Assembly: GCF_002221595.1 (NCBI RefSeq)
Contig: NZ_NHMP01000002.1
Coordinates: forward strand, 62,001-126,000
DNA: 64,000 nucleotides
Direction of reading: 5' to 3'
Source: Turicimonas muris
GTDB lineage: Bacteria > Pseudomonadota > Gammaproteobacteria > Burkholderiales > Burkholderiaceae_F
The notes beneath the pieces were generated by a model. That model searched no databases and had not been told where the DNA came from. It worked only from the letters and a program-made list of their open reading frames with translations. Shown here piece after piece: positions 43,531 through 56,087 of this stretch (position 1 is its first letter; each line of letters begins with the position of its first letter). The translations under genes were made by a program, and so were the position numbers.

Positions 43531-43813
43531 TGCTTCCGTTAGAACTAACTACCTGACATTTCAAGAATTATAGGAAAAAAGGAGCGCCTCATAAGGCTTG
43601 CAATAGTTACCTTGTATGTCCTACAAATCTTTTTTGGGTTTCCGCAGAAACCTCTCTTCCAATAACTAAAAATTATTATCCGTGCCAATTACTATTTAAA
43701 AATTTGAAAGAATTATCTAATTTTTTGTAAGTATTAATACCTATATTAGGTAGAACTTATCTGTTAAATTTTGAAAAAATAAGTGATTATTAGGCCTCTT
43801 ATTGAAGGAAACC

Positions 43814-45118
43814 ATGATATATCTTGAAATTGCTATATTATTCGGCTGCATTATATATGCTGCAAAACTCGGAGGGGTAGGTGTCGGCATGGCCGGCGGC
43901 TTAGGGATGGCGATAGCGGTTTTCGGCCTGGGTTTAAAACCGGGCGAAATTCCGGTTGATGTCATTCTTATTATTCTTACCGTGATTTTTGCCATCAGCT
44001 GTATGCAGCTCGCAGGCGGAATGGATTACATGGTTAAAATTTCCGCACGGCTTCTGCGCGGGAATCCTAAATACATCAACTTCCTCGCTCCGGCTATTAC
44101 CTTTCTCTTGACAGTTCTTGGAGGTACCGGCTTTACCGCCATGAGCGTTTTAAACGTTATTCAAGAGGTAGCAAAGGAAAACGGTGTCCGTCCTTCTCAA
44201 CCGTTGACCAGCGCGGTTATCGCCAGCCAAATTGCCATTACGGCTTCTCCTATTTCTGCAGCTACCGCAGCTATGTACGTTGTGGTTGAAAAAATGGGTG
44301 TTTCTTTCGGCCAAGCTCTTGCCGTTATCGTTCCGGCGGCTATCGCCGGCTCCATCGTAGCCGTCATCATCTCAAGCTACCAAGGTGTTGATCTCGAAAA
44401 AGATCCGATCTTCCAGCAGCGTCTTAAGGAAGGCTTAGTGGTTCTTAAGTCCAAACAGAAAGATGAACAACCAACCACAGCCAAAGCAAAGCTGTCCGTC
44501 GGCATCTTCTTACTTGCCGTTTTATTTATCGTCGGCATGCTTCTTTTCAAAACACAAATTGGTCATACTCTCGGCAGCCGTGACATTATCATCATCGCAA
44601 TGCTGATGAGCGGTCTTGTAACTTACTGGGTCTGCAAATTCCCGCTAAGCGGCATCAAAGACACACCGGTATTCGGCGGCGGTATGGAAAGCTTGATTGT
44701 GGTTCTCGGTATCGTCTGGATGTCCTCGACCATCATCGGTGCTCACATTCCGGAAATTAAGACCTCTGCCACCCACCTCTTGGAGCAATACCCTGCTTTG
44801 CTTGCCGTCGCATTCTTCTGTGTTTCTGCTTTGTTATTCAGTCAGGGCGCAACCTCAGCCCTTCTGGTTCCCGTAGCAGCCAGTTTGGGTGTCGATGCCG
44901 CAACCATTCTCGCCAGCTTCGTTGCCTGCTCTGCCCTGTTCATTACAACGGTGTATCCGACAACAGCTTTTGCGATCGCTTGTGACGATACCGGTTCTTA
45001 TATGGACAGAAAGTGGAATGGCTCGTTTGTGATTAACCATCCGTTCTTTATTCCGGGAATTTTAGGTCTCGTGGCTGCTGTTCCTGTTGGATTCTTATTC
45101 GCAAAGATCGTTCTTTAA
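43814..45118 (+). CDS. dcuA: DcuA/DcuB-type anaerobic C4-dicarboxylate antiporter
   Basis: 434 residues from the ATG at 43814, which has AAGGAA upstream; a TTG 12 bases earlier is less likely. About 11-12 membrane helices. IIYAAKLGGVGVGMAGGLGM and LLTVLGGTGFTAMSVLNVIQ are Dcu family segments, and SAVIASQIAITASPISAATA is in the substrate region. It exchanges fumarate, malate or aspartate for succinate during fumarate respiration, matching the reductases in this window. DcuA and DcuB cannot be separated. Confidence 0.9.
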   Translation: MIYLEIAILFGCIIYAAKLGGVGVGMAGGLGMAIAVFGLGLKPGEIPVDVILIILTVIFAISCMQLAGGMDYMVKISARLLRGNPKYINFLAPAITFLLTVLGGTGFTAMSVLNVIQEVAKENGVRPSQPLTSAVIASQIAITASPISAATAAMYVVVEKMGVSFGQALAVIVPAAIAGSIVAVIISSYQGVDLEKDPIFQQRLKEGLVVLKSKQKDEQPTTAKAKLSVGIFLLAVLFIVGMLLFKTQIGHTLGSRDIIIIAMLMSGLVTYWVCKFPLSGIKDTPVFGGGMESLIVVLGIVWMSSTIIGAHIPEIKTSATHLLEQYPALLAVAFFCVSALLFSQGATSALLVPVAASLGVDAATILASFVACSALFITTVYPTTAFAIACDDTGSYMDRKWNGSFVINHPFFIPGILGLVAAVPVGFLFAKIVL

Positions 45119-45137
45119 TTTCTTCTAAGCTTCAAAT

Positions 45138-45174
45138 AACTGCTGTTATGCCTTTAGGCGCAACAGCAGTTTTT
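45138..45174 (+). terminator. Terminator of the Dcu gene
   Basis: AACTGCTGTT (45138-45147) pairs with AACAGCAGTT (45162-45171), with an inner GCCTTTAGGC pairing, then T tract. Confidence 0.85.
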
Positions 45175-45189
45175 GTTCCGGCAATATGG

Positions 45190-45236
45190 AAAAACCGTTG
45201 AAAAGGCAGCTTCCACTGCCTCTTGCAACGGTTTTT
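45190..45236 (-). terminator. Terminator of hemE
   Basis: An 11-bp stem (45190-45200 with 45226-45236) plus an inner GGCAG/CTGCC pair, with flanking A and T tracts; usable in both directions. Confidence 0.85.
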
Positions 45237-45253
45237 CTTCAAGGAGTTATTTT

Positions 45254-46321
45254 TTAGAGATGATATTTCTTACTGTAGTTGTGAACTTCATCAACAAGAT
45301 ACTGAACATTTTCCGGCGGAGTTGTCTTATCAATGCCGTGTCCTAAGTTGAATACGTGTCCACCGTTGCCAACCATGCCGAAATCATCAATCACGGCGCG
45401 AGCCTGCTCTCTGATAACTTTTTCGTCAGCAAAGAGGACGGAAGGATCAAGATTCCCTTGAAGAGCAACTTTGTCCTGAACTAGTTTTCTGGCTTCGCCT
45501 AAGCTTGCTGTCCAATCAAGACCCATAGCATTAGCTCCGATGGAAGCAATGTCGGTTACCCAAGGTGCAGAGCCCTTAGTGAATACAATAGAAGGAATTC
45601 TTTCTCCGTCTTGCTCTTTGATCAAGCCATCGACGACTTTCTTCATATAAGCTAAAGAGAACTCTTTATATTGCCTGTGGGCGAGAGACCCGCCCCAAGT
45701 ATCAAATACCATCACGGCATTGACACCGGCCTCTATTTGAGCGTTTAAGTAAGCGGCGACTGCCTGAGCGTTAGTTTCCAAAATCTTATGAAAGAGATCA
45801 GGTCTCTGATACATCATTTTCTTAACGTTCTGGAAAGAAGAAGAGCTTCCGCCTTCAACCATGTAACATGCCAAAGTAAACGGGCTGCCAGAGAAGCCGA
45901 TAAGCGGGATGCGGTTATTTAATGCTTTCTTGATTTCAACGACTGCATCCGTAACATATTTGAGTTTGCCACAAGGATCCGGAACGAATAAGGAATTGAC
46001 TGTTTCTTCATCTCTGACTGCCTTTTCAAACTTCGGGCCCTCCCCGGCTTGAAAACTTAAACCTAAGCCCATAGCATCTGGAATTGTGAGAATGTCAGAA
46101 AACAAAATAGCAGCGTCTAACGGATATCTTTCCACCGGCTGCAATGTAACTTCACAAGCATAATGAGGATTCATTGCAAGATCCATAAAGCTGCCGGCCT
46201 CTGCTCTTGTTGCGCGATATTCTGGAAGATAGCGGCCAGCCTGTCTCATCAGCCAAATAGGAGTGTATTCAGTCTTTTCTTTTAATAATGCTCTTAAAAA
46301 AGTATCATTTGCTGGTCTCAT
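45254..46321 (-). CDS. hemE: Uroporphyrinogen decarboxylase
   Basis: 355 residues. [20 protein letters not shown] (Arg-rich substrate pocket), then [20 protein letters not shown] and [16 protein letters not shown] are the conserved blocks. It converts uroporphyrinogen III to coproporphyrinogen III in heme synthesis, needed for the cytochrome bd and c proteins here. Single gene with its own terminator. Confidence 0.98.
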   Translation of the reverse strand: MRPANDTFLRALLKEKTEYTPIWLMRQAGRYLPEYRATRAEAGSFMDLAMNPHYACEVTLQPVERYPLDAAILFSDILTIPDAMGLGLSFQAGEGPKFEKAVRDEETVNSLFVPDPCGKLKYVTDAVVEIKKALNNRIPLIGFSGSPFTLACYMVEGGSSSSFQNVKKMMYQRPDLFHKILETNAQAVAAYLNAQIEAGVNAVMVFDTWGGSLAHRQYKEFSLAYMKKVVDGLIKEQDGERIPSIVFTKGSAPWVTDIASIGANAMGLDWTASLGEARKLVQDKVALQGNLDPSVLFADEKVIREQARAVIDDFGMVGNGGHVFNLGHGIDKTTPPENVQYLVDEVHNYSKKYHL

Positions 46322-46370
46322 TCGAAACAGGCTCCAACCGGAAATAATAGGAAGAATATGAGGTTAGCTC

Positions 46371-46400
46371 AAAAAACTGAAGGACTCCTTAGGAGTCCTT
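46371..46400 (-). terminator. Terminator of the universal stress protein gene
   Basis: AAGGACTCC (46380-46388) pairs with GGAGTCCTT (46392-46400) around a 3-base loop; six T follow on the minus strand (complement of 46371-46376). Confidence 0.85.
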
Positions 46401-46422
46401 GTATATCTGGATTTATTGTTGA

Positions 46423-46791
46423 TTAACGAACAACTAAAACAGGACGATCAGCTTTAGCCAAAACCTGCTGAGTTGAACTGCCGATAAAGAGGGAACCCAG
46501 AGTTCCTAAACCGCGGCTGGCCATCACAATAAAACGTACATCTCTTTCTTGAGCTGTCTTCAAAATTGAGTCCGGAACAGAAGTTCCGATAATCTCGGCT
46601 ACTTCGCAAGGTGTCCCCGCTCTTTCGCAAACATCTTTGACATCATCTAGAGCTTTGATTGCAGACTCTGCACCCTTGGATTTGACAACAATAATTCCCA
46701 GGACGGAAGTATTGAGCTGCTTAGCCAATTTAGCTGCGGTATGAACTGCTTTGTCAGATAATTCTGTGCCGTCAGTAGAGACTAGGATCAC
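46423..46791 (-). CDS. Universal stress protein (UspA family)
   Basis: 122 residues, a single Usp domain. MILVSTDGTELSDKAVHTAA starts it, and the nucleotide-binding end MASRGLGTLGSLFIGSSTQQ matches the G-2x-G-9x-G(S/T) pattern, so it should bind ATP. It is monocistronic. Confidence 0.93.
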   Translation of the reverse strand: MILVSTDGTELSDKAVHTAAKLAKQLNTSVLGIIVVKSKGAESAIKALDDVKDVCERAGTPCEVAEIIGTSVPDSILKTAQERDVRFIVMASRGLGTLGSLFIGSSTQQVLAKADRPVLVVR

Positions 46792-46935
46792 TTTGAACTC
46801 CTATAAGGTTTCTAATAAATATAATGAAGTATCGTAATTATAAGAAATCCCGCTGAAGAAAGTAACCGAAAGTTACTCGTGATACAAGAATTTTATTGGG
46901 CCGTGTCTTGCATATACGACTGAACAGGTAAAAAT

Positions 46936-46966
46936 AAACCCCGCTTTTTACGGCAGGGTTTTTTTG
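46936..46966. terminator. Terminator of the ATP synthase operon
   Basis: AAACCCCGC and GCAGGGTTT form an imperfect stem; T-rich sequence follows on both strands. It lies 15 bases beyond the atpC stop. Confidence 0.65.
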
Positions 46967-46979
46967 ATGCTTGAGAAAA

Positions 46980-47396
46980 TTATCTCTTGAGCTTCTGAAG
47001 GATACGCAGTTGTTCTGCAAGCATACTAATTTCAGCTTCGAGCTTAGCAACTTCAATCTGGCTTGAAGCATTCTTAGCGGCTTCCTTGGCTCGATCCATA
47101 GCTTCTTTAGCTTTGGCCTCATCCAAGTCTTTGCTGCGGATAGCGACGTCAGCAAGAACAATCACATTATTGGGTTGAACTTCTAATACGCCGCCGGCTA
47201 CAAAGAACTCATCCTCACCTTCTTGACCCTCTTTGCGGATTCTGACGAGTCCGGGACGAATCAATGTGATGAGAGGAGTATGACCAGGCAATATGCCTAA
47301 CTCACCTTCGATACCAGGAAGAGCAACGAACTCAGCTTCACCGCTGAAGAGAGACTCCTCAGCGTTGACTACGTCGACTTTAAGTTTTTTGCTCAT
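46980..47396 (-). CDS. atpC: ATP synthase F1 subunit epsilon
   Basis: 138 residues. [20 protein letters not shown] and the [14 protein letters not shown] loop are the beta-barrel domain; a two-helix C-terminal domain follows that can brake the rotor. Last gene of the atp operon. Confidence 0.97.
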   Translation of the reverse strand: MSKKLKVDVVNAEESLFSGEAEFVALPGIEGELGILPGHTPLITLIRPGLVRIRKEGQEGEDEFFVAGGVLEVQPNNVIVLADVAIRSKDLDEAKAKEAMDRAKEAAKNASSQIEVAKLEAEISMLAEQLRILQKLKR

Positions 47397-47436
47397 TTAA
47401 ATCTCCATGGTGCTGGCGGGTTTTACCCGCCAAAGA

Positions 47437-49739
<2,303 letters not shown>

Positions 49740-49765
49740 TAGGTTCCTCTAACGTAAATCTCGCC

Positions 49766-51307
49766 TTAATAAGCTCCGGATTTCTTGAACTCATTAACAG
49801 CAGCTGTGAGAAGTTGTTCGTCTTCTTTGCTCAAAGCCTTTTCTTTTTCGATACGGTCGATCAAATCAGCATGATTTACTTTCATGTAATCCTGCATGGC
49901 TTTTTCAACTTTCAATGCATCCTTAACTTCAACATCGTCGTAAGCACCCATGTTGATCGCGAAAAGAACCAAAGCTTCTTCCCAAACTTGGAGAGGCTGG
50001 TACTGAGGCTGTTTCATCAATTCTGTAACAACCTTACCGCGTTCGAGCTGTTTACGTGTTGCTTCGTCAAGGTCAGAAGCGAACTGAGCGAAAGCTGCCA
50101 ATTCACGATACTGAGCCAAAGCCAAACGAACACCGCCGCCGAGCTTCTTAATAATCTTGGTTTGAGCTGCACCACCTACACGGGACACAGAAATACCAGG
50201 GTTAATAGCCGGACGGATACCTGCGTTGAACAAGTCGGTTTCCAAGAAGATCTGGCCGTCAGTAATGGAAATTACGTTGGTCGGAACGAAAGCTGTAACG
50301 TCACCGGCCTGGGTTTCAATAATCGGAAGAGCAGTCATAGAACCTGTCTTGCCTTTTACTGCACCCTTAGTCTTTCTTTCGACGTATTCCGGGTTGACAC
50401 GAGCAGCTCTTTCAAGAAGACGGCTGTGCAAGTAGAAAACGTCGCCAGGATAAGCTTCACGTCCTGGTGGTCTGCGCAAAAGCAGAGAGATTTGACGATA
50501 TGCCCAAGCCTGCTTGGTCAAGTCATCATAAACAATCAAGGAATCCTGACCGCGGTCTCTGAAGTATTCACCCATTGTTGCGCCGGAGTACGGAGCAATG
50601 TACTGCATAGCAGCAGATTCGGATGCAGATGCGGCAACAACGATGGTGTAATCCATTGCGCCGTATTCTTCCAATTTACGTACTACGTTGGCGATAGTAG
50701 AAGCCTTCTGACCGATAGCAACATAAATACAGATAAGGTCTTTACCTTTCTGGTTGATGATGGTATCGATAGCAACGGCTGTCTTACCGGTCTGACGGTC
50801 GCCAATGATCAACTCACGTTGGCCGCGTCCGATTGGAACCATGGAGTCAACTGACTTCAAACCTGTCTGAACCGGCTGGCTGACGGACTGTCTGTCGATA
50901 ACGCCAGGAGCAACTTTTTCAACAACGTCGTACTCGTCGGTAACGATTGGGCCTTTTCCATCGATTGGCTGACCAAGAGCGTTAACAACGCGGCCAATCA
51001 AAGCCGGGCCGACTGGAACCTGAAGAATGCGGCCTGTTGTCTTAACGATGTCGCCTTCAGAAATATGTTCATAGCTACCCAGAATAACAGCACCGACTGA
51101 ATCTCTTTCTAAGTTAAGAGCAAGACCGTAAGTGTTATTTGGGAATTCAAGCATTTCGCCCTGCATCACGTCAGAAAGACCGTGAACACGGCAAATACCG
51201 TCAGTCACAGAAACTACTGTGCCTTCCGTACGAAGGTTGGTATTAAGACCCATCCCTTCGATTCGCTGCTTAAGCAGCTCGCTAATTTCACTCGGATTGA
51301 GTTGCAT
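49766..51307 (-). CDS. atpA: ATP synthase F1 subunit alpha
   Basis: 513 residues, identical in length to E. coli. The P-loop is [13 protein letters not shown], and the [20 protein letters not shown] segment follows. It forms the noncatalytic nucleotide sites and the arginine finger. Confidence 0.99.
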   Translation of the reverse strand: MQLNPSEISELLKQRIEGMGLNTNLRTEGTVVSVTDGICRVHGLSDVMQGEMLEFPNNTYGLALNLERDSVGAVILGSYEHISEGDIVKTTGRILQVPVGPALIGRVVNALGQPIDGKGPIVTDEYDVVEKVAPGVIDRQSVSQPVQTGLKSVDSMVPIGRGQRELIIGDRQTGKTAVAIDTIINQKGKDLICIYVAIGQKASTIANVVRKLEEYGAMDYTIVVAASASESAAMQYIAPYSGATMGEYFRDRGQDSLIVYDDLTKQAWAYRQISLLLRRPPGREAYPGDVFYLHSRLLERAARVNPEYVERKTKGAVKGKTGSMTALPIIETQAGDVTAFVPTNVISITDGQIFLETDLFNAGIRPAINPGISVSRVGGAAQTKIIKKLGGGVRLALAQYRELAAFAQFASDLDEATRKQLERGKVVTELMKQPQYQPLQVWEEALVLFAINMGAYDDVEVKDALKVEKAMQDYMKVNHADLIDRIEKEKALSKEDEQLLTAAVNEFKKSGAY

Positions 51308-51324
51308 AGCTTAAAACTCCGTTA

Positions 51325-51873
51325 TTAACTTGTGAGGGCTGCATGCATTTCTGCAAGACGAGCCTTAACTGTTCCGTCAAGTACCTTATCTCCGACAGAG
51401 ATTTTCACTCCACCAATAAGAGACTTGTCAATCTCGATCTTTGGAAGCAATTTCAAACCAGGGAACTTGTTGCCCAAGGCCTTAACTAAAGAATCGACCT
51501 CTTCCTGACTTAATGGGAAAGGAGTTTCGATCAATACTTCTGCTTCAGATCTGTCTTGATGAAGAAGGTTTTTGAATTGCTCGGTAATAGACGGTAACGC
51601 CTCAAGTCTGCCATTCTCTATCAAGAGTTTCAAAAGCCGGATAGCTTCAGAGGGAATCTCTTTAGGCAGCATGCCGCGCAATAAACTGTAGATTTGTTCA
51701 GAACCCACCTGAGGGTCATTGATTAAATCTTGCAATGCTGGATCAACAACTATCTGATCGAGAGTTTCTAGAGCAAGCAAGACTTTATCAGCCAGACCCT
51801 CTTCCTTACTGTCCATAACAGCTGCATTAAGAGCTTCTGCGTAGGGACGTGCAATAGTTGAGATTTCAGCCAT
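51325..51873 (-). CDS. atpH: ATP synthase F1 subunit delta
   Basis: 182 residues. AEISTIARPYAEALNAAVMD at the N-terminus and KISVGDKVLDGTVKARLAEM at the C-terminus are the OSCP/delta family ends. It links F1 to the peripheral stalk. Confidence 0.97.
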   Translation of the reverse strand: MAEISTIARPYAEALNAAVMDSKEEGLADKVLLALETLDQIVVDPALQDLINDPQVGSEQIYSLLRGMLPKEIPSEAIRLLKLLIENGRLEALPSITEQFKNLLHQDRSEAEVLIETPFPLSQEEVDSLVKALGNKFPGLKLLPKIEIDKSLIGGVKISVGDKVLDGTVKARLAEMHAALTS

Positions 51874-51875
51874 GA

Positions 51876-52346
51876 TTACAGTTTCGCCTTAAGTTGGTCT
51901 AGCAATTGCTGATGAGCCTTAGCATCGACTTCTTTACCTAAAATCTGAGAAGCACCGGTAACTGCTAAATGCGCAACTTGGTCCTTCAATTGCTCGCGGG
52001 CTTGTTGAATTTCTTGAGCAGCTTGGGCTCTAGCAGCGGCGATGATCTTGTCGGCTTCAACCTGTGCCTGAGCTTTAGCTTCGTCAATGATTGCCTGACC
52101 GCGTTTTTCGCCTTGAGCAACGATCACTTGAGATTGTTGGCGGGCTGTAGCTTCGATAGAAGCGCCTTGTTTCTTGGCTTCTTCGAGAGCGTGCTCACCG
52201 CGATCGGCTGCTGCAAGACCATCGGCAATCTTTTTCTGCCGCTCTTCGATTGCTCGATTGAGCGGTGGCCAAATGTATTTCATAGTGATCCAAGCACCAA
52301 CGAAAAACACAGCCATCTGTACGAACAGTGTTGCATTAATGTTCAT
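51876..52346 (-). CDS. atpF: ATP synthase Fo subunit b
   Basis: 156 residues, one N-terminal membrane helix ([20 protein letters not shown]) and a long, Ala/Gln/Glu-rich coiled coil. It forms the peripheral stalk. Two bases separate it from atpH. Confidence 0.97.
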   Translation of the reverse strand: MNINATLFVQMAVFFVGAWITMKYIWPPLNRAIEERQKKIADGLAAADRGEHALEEAKKQGASIEATARQQSQVIVAQGEKRGQAIIDEAKAQAQVEADKIIAAARAQAAQEIQQAREQLKDQVAHLAVTGASQILGKEVDAKAHQQLLDQLKAKL

Positions 52347-52420
52347 TTTTCGATCCCTTTAAGCAATTCTTTTACAGAACTGCAGTTTGTCTGGAAAACC
52401 TAAGCGCAAAGTAAAGCTGG

Positions 52421-52696
<276 letters not shown>

Positions 52697-52716
52697 TCAA
52701 AAGAAAGAAAAGAAAA

Positions 52717-53544
52717 TTAATGTCCTTCATGGGCCTGACCAATGTAGACCAAAGTCAACATCATCATAATGAAGGCTTGAAGCAAAACAATCAAAATGTG
52801 GAAGAGCAACCAGCACAAACCGGCGACGAAATGTCCAACCACACCGAAAATACTTAACCCGTCAAAACCTGCCCACAAACCGCCAAGCAAAGCGATAAGG
52901 AAGAAAACTAACTCACCGGCATACATGTTTCCAAAAAGTCGCATGCCGAGAGAGACTGTTTTGGCTAAGTATTCGATCAAATTCAGAAGGAAGTTAAATG
53001 GCCACAAGAGCGGATGATTTCCGAATGGCGCTGTGAAGAGCTCTTTGTTAAATCCCTTGAGTCCCTTGACCTTGATTCCATAATAGATCATCAAAATCAA
53101 TACACCGCAGGCAATGCCTAAAGAGCCGTTAAGGTCAGCGGTTGGAAGCGGACGAAGATAATGGATACCGAATGCACTGGCGATAGACGGGAACAAGTCA
53201 ACCGGAATCAAGTCAATTGCATTCATAAATGCTACCCAGACAAAAACTGTCAAGGCTAAAGGAGCAATAAAGGTTCTGTCTCCATGGACAATGGACTTGG
53301 CTTGTTCAGAAACCATGTCAACAAGCATTTCTACTGCGCATTGGAATTTTCCCGGAACTCCTGGAGTTGCCTTACGGGCAGCCATATAGAGTAAACCGAG
53401 TGCTAACGCCATCATCAAAATAGAAAATACTGCGGTGTCAAAGTTGAAGACGGAGAAGTCAACAATACTTTGCTGCTTGACAGTGGATAGATGGGTTAAA
53501 TGGTGCTGGATATATTCGGTAGCCGAGCCTGCCATGGTTATCAA
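52717..53544 (-). CDS. atpB: ATP synthase Fo subunit a
   Basis: 275 residues, about five or six helices. [20 protein letters not shown] carries the essential Arg, and the C-terminal [16 protein letters not shown] is typical. It forms the ion half-channels. Confidence 0.98.
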   Translation of the reverse strand: MITMAGSATEYIQHHLTHLSTVKQQSIVDFSVFNFDTAVFSILMMALALGLLYMAARKATPGVPGKFQCAVEMLVDMVSEQAKSIVHGDRTFIAPLALTVFVWVAFMNAIDLIPVDLFPSIASAFGIHYLRPLPTADLNGSLGIACGVLILMIYYGIKVKGLKGFNKELFTAPFGNHPLLWPFNFLLNLIEYLAKTVSLGMRLFGNMYAGELVFFLIALLGGLWAGFDGLSIFGVVGHFVAGLCWLLFHILIVLLQAFIMMMLTLVYIGQAHEGH

Positions 53545-53552
53545 TCCTTCAA

Positions 53553-53897
53553 TTACTTTCTGCTAGCTAAAGCAAAAACATGACTTAAAAGAACTGCTCC
53601 GCTGCTGATAATGAACGAGAGCCAGTCCAAATTCTTATAAAACATCGCCACAATCAAAAATCCGAAGATAATCATCGTGACTTTAAAAAACTCATACAAG
53701 AAGATCCCGAAAGGAGAGGCTGTTGCATTTCTCGTGACCCACATCATTAGGATCACAAGTAACGAAGGGAACGCACAAACCATCCCTCCGCATAAAGCAG
53801 ATAAACCACTATTTCTTCCCGAGAAGATCCAGAAAAGTAACGAACAAGAAAGGCATACAAAAAACTGCCAAAATACAACACGCCTTAAAGCAAACAT
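53553..53897 (-). CDS. atpI: ATP synthase assembly/accessory protein AtpI
   Basis: 114 residues with four membrane helices; first gene of the atp operon, as usual. [20 protein letters not shown] and [14 protein letters not shown] fit the family, which is weakly conserved and helps assemble the c-ring. Confidence 0.88.
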   Translation of the reverse strand: MFALRRVVFWQFFVCLSCSLLFWIFSGRNSGLSALCGGMVCAFPSLLVILMMWVTRNATASPFGIFLYEFFKVTMIIFGFLIVAMFYKNLDWLSFIISSGAVLLSHVFALASRK

Positions 53898-54220
53898 TTG
53901 GCAGAGATTTCAATTAATTCAGTTACGCTATTTTTCATTTGTGCGCATTGTAATGAACCCAATTCAGTTAGGCAACCTAGAAAACCGGGATATCATCCGT
54001 TTTAATGACCTCTTGGAAAATGGCCTAGTGAAAAATACTTAAAATTTTGTTGACTAAATAATCTATCCCTGAATTCTCTTTCTCATAGCTGCTATCGTTT
54101 GCCTTCAGAAGAACTATTCCAAATTTTATATATCCCCTGGACTTTAGAAGATTTTAAGAGTCTCAGGAGAGGGACAGATTGACTGCATCTTTCAGATTTT
54201 GTCAGCCTTATTAGCTCAGA
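53898..54220. other. Intergenic region between atpI and parB
   Basis: 323 bases with no gene. It should contain the atp operon promoter, read leftwards. An AATTCAGTTA(C/G)G sequence is repeated at about 53928 and 53960. I saw no parS-like site. Confidence 0.4.
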
Positions 54221-55108
54221 TTATTTCTTATTTAACTTTTTCAATAGAGCCATAAGCTCTTCTTTATTGGCGAAATTCAAGACGATTTTACCTTTTCCTT
54301 TTGCATTTGCTGACAATTTAACCGGAGTTCCGTAGAGCTTCCCTAGCTGTTTTTCGAATTTTGTGAAGTCCGGGAGTAAGATTTCCCCTTCTTCGGATGG
54401 TGTTTCGGGCTCTTCTTTCTGTTTTTTAATTCTCTCTACTAAGGCTTCGACCTGCCTTACCGATAAAGCCTTTTTGATGATTTCTTCAGCTAGCTTAATT
54501 TGTTCTACTTTTTCAAGAGGGAGCAGGGCACGCGCATGTCCCATATCTAGCTCCCCGTCTTTTAGAAAAGTTTGAATTTCTTCCGGCAGGCTAAGGAGAC
54601 GAATTAAGTTGGAAACGGCTGAACGGGAACGACCGACTGCTTGAGCTGCTTGTTCATGGCTATAGTTGAATTCTTGGATCAGCCTCTGGACACCCCAAGC
54701 AGCATCGATCACATTGAGGTCTTCTCTTTGGAGGTTTTCTATAAGACCGATAATTAAGGCATCCTCATCACCTACCTCTAATATAGATACCGGTACTTCT
54801 TTTAGACCGATCAGAGTAGCAGCCCTAAATCTTCTTTCTCCGGCAAGAATCTCGTAAGAATTCTCTTCTATCTTACGGACAACAATCGGATTGATAATTC
54901 CTTTTTCCTGAATGGAATGAGCTAATTCCTGAATGCTTTCTTCAGGCAAAGTCTTTCTTGCCTGATATTTGCCAGGATGAAGTTTTGCTAAAAGAAGTTT
55001 CTGAACATCGCCGTTAGGAGTTTTGGGTTCCAAAACATCAGCAACTGATTTCACCCCAAACATACTAGGGAGGCCTTTACCAAGCCCTTTTGTTTTTCTA
55101 GGTGTCAT
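54221..55108 (-). CDS. parB: Chromosome-partitioning protein ParB
   Basis: 295 residues. The N-terminal ParB/Spo0J CTPase domain has LHPGKYQARKTLPEESIQEL, then IVVRKIEENSYEILAGERRF, and the helix-turn-helix NYSHEQAAQAVGRSRSAVSN. It spreads from parS sites with ParA. The stop and the next start are adjacent to parA (one base apart). Confidence 0.97.
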   Translation of the reverse strand: MTPRKTKGLGKGLPSMFGVKSVADVLEPKTPNGDVQKLLLAKLHPGKYQARKTLPEESIQELAHSIQEKGIINPIVVRKIEENSYEILAGERRFRAATLIGLKEVPVSILEVGDEDALIIGLIENLQREDLNVIDAAWGVQRLIQEFNYSHEQAAQAVGRSRSAVSNLIRLLSLPEEIQTFLKDGELDMGHARALLPLEKVEQIKLAEEIIKKALSVRQVEALVERIKKQKEEPETPSEEGEILLPDFTKFEKQLGKLYGTPVKLSANAKGKGKIVLNFANKEELMALLKKLNKK

Positions 55109-55109
55109 A

Positions 55110-55910
55110 TCAAGCTTCCTTCTTCTTTAAAGCTTTTCTCTTTTTCAAATTCTCTTTCTTTGCGAATTCTTCTGCAAAACTAGTATAAGCCTGTGCGCCT
55201 CTAGAGCTTGGTTCATACAGAACCCCGGGCAAACCGTAGCCCGGAGCTTCGGCAAGTCTGACATTTGTTGGAATAACGGTTCCGTAGACTCGTTTTCCAA
55301 AAAAGTTAATAAGCTCTTCGCTAACCTCTTTCTGGAGAGTGACTCTAGGATCAAATTTCACTCTAAGAAGTCCAGTGATTACTAAGTCACTATTAACCTG
55401 TTCTCTAACAGCTTTTACACTGATGACCAAGTCGGAGACCCCCTCCAAAGAAAAATATTCGCAAGTCATCGGAATAATCAAACCGTTGGATGCGCAGAAG
55501 GCATTGATCGTCAAAATAGAAAGGGTAGGAGGGCAGTCAATCAAAATCACATCGTACTGATCCTGAATTTGCTCTAATCCTTTCCGAAGCTTGAGTTCTT
55601 TGCCAGAACACTGGAGCAACTCTTCTTCTGCACCGGCTAATCTTCTATTCGAACCTAAAACAGAATAGCCGGCAGTTTCTGAATATTGAATTGCATCCGA
55701 GATAGAGGCATCTTCATTCAGAACGTCATAAACAGAAAGATTTAAGGTATTTTTTTCTAAACCACTACCGGTCGTTGCATTTCCTTGCGGGTCCAAATCA
55801 ACAAGCAAAACTTTGTAGCCTAGCTTGCCAAGTGCGCCGGCTAGGTTGACGGTTGTAGTTGTTTTTCCGACGCCGCCTTTTTGGTTAGCGACGCTATAAA
55901 TCTTTGCCAT
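55110..55910 (-). CDS. parA: Chromosome-partitioning ATPase ParA
   Basis: 266 residues. The deviant Walker A is KGGVGKTTTTVNLA after IYSVANQ; Walker B is VILIDCPPTLS. Ends in a Lys-rich tail. It belongs to the Soj-type chromosomal group. Co-transcribed with parB. Confidence 0.98.
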   Translation of the reverse strand: MAKIYSVANQKGGVGKTTTTVNLAGALGKLGYKVLLVDLDPQGNATTGSGLEKNTLNLSVYDVLNEDASISDAIQYSETAGYSVLGSNRRLAGAEEELLQCSGKELKLRKGLEQIQDQYDVILIDCPPTLSILTINAFCASNGLIIPMTCEYFSLEGVSDLVISVKAVREQVNSDLVITGLLRVKFDPRVTLQKEVSEELINFFGKRVYGTVIPTNVRLAEAPGYGLPGVLYEPSSRGAQAYTSFAEEFAKKENLKKRKALKKKEA

Positions 55911-56087
55911 TTACCTTTTCCTGACCTCGTTTATGACCTAGTTGGGGATGACGTCCCGCAATCTGAAATTATTTAGTGTACTGTGTATGCACGGCTATTT
56001 TAAGTTAATTTAGAAAACTCGCAGAAGACAAGTATTACGATTCGAATATTTTGAGAACTCAATACTTGTTCGAGAACGGTAAGAAAA

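Noticed and set aside
43690-43751. FNR-like and palindromic sequences upstream of the Dcu gene (TTGAAAGAATTATC; ACCTA-TAT-TAGGT)
   Set aside because: The half-sites do not fit the TTGAT-N4-ATCAA spacing and the palindrome arms are only five bases.
46838-47161. 107-codon minus-strand frame overlapping atpC
   Set aside because: It is a shadow in another frame of atpC and the terminator; no start context.
53898-56087. Search for a parS site or replication origin near parAB
   Set aside because: No sequence close to the TGTTTCACGTGAAACA consensus and no cluster of DnaA boxes seen by eye.
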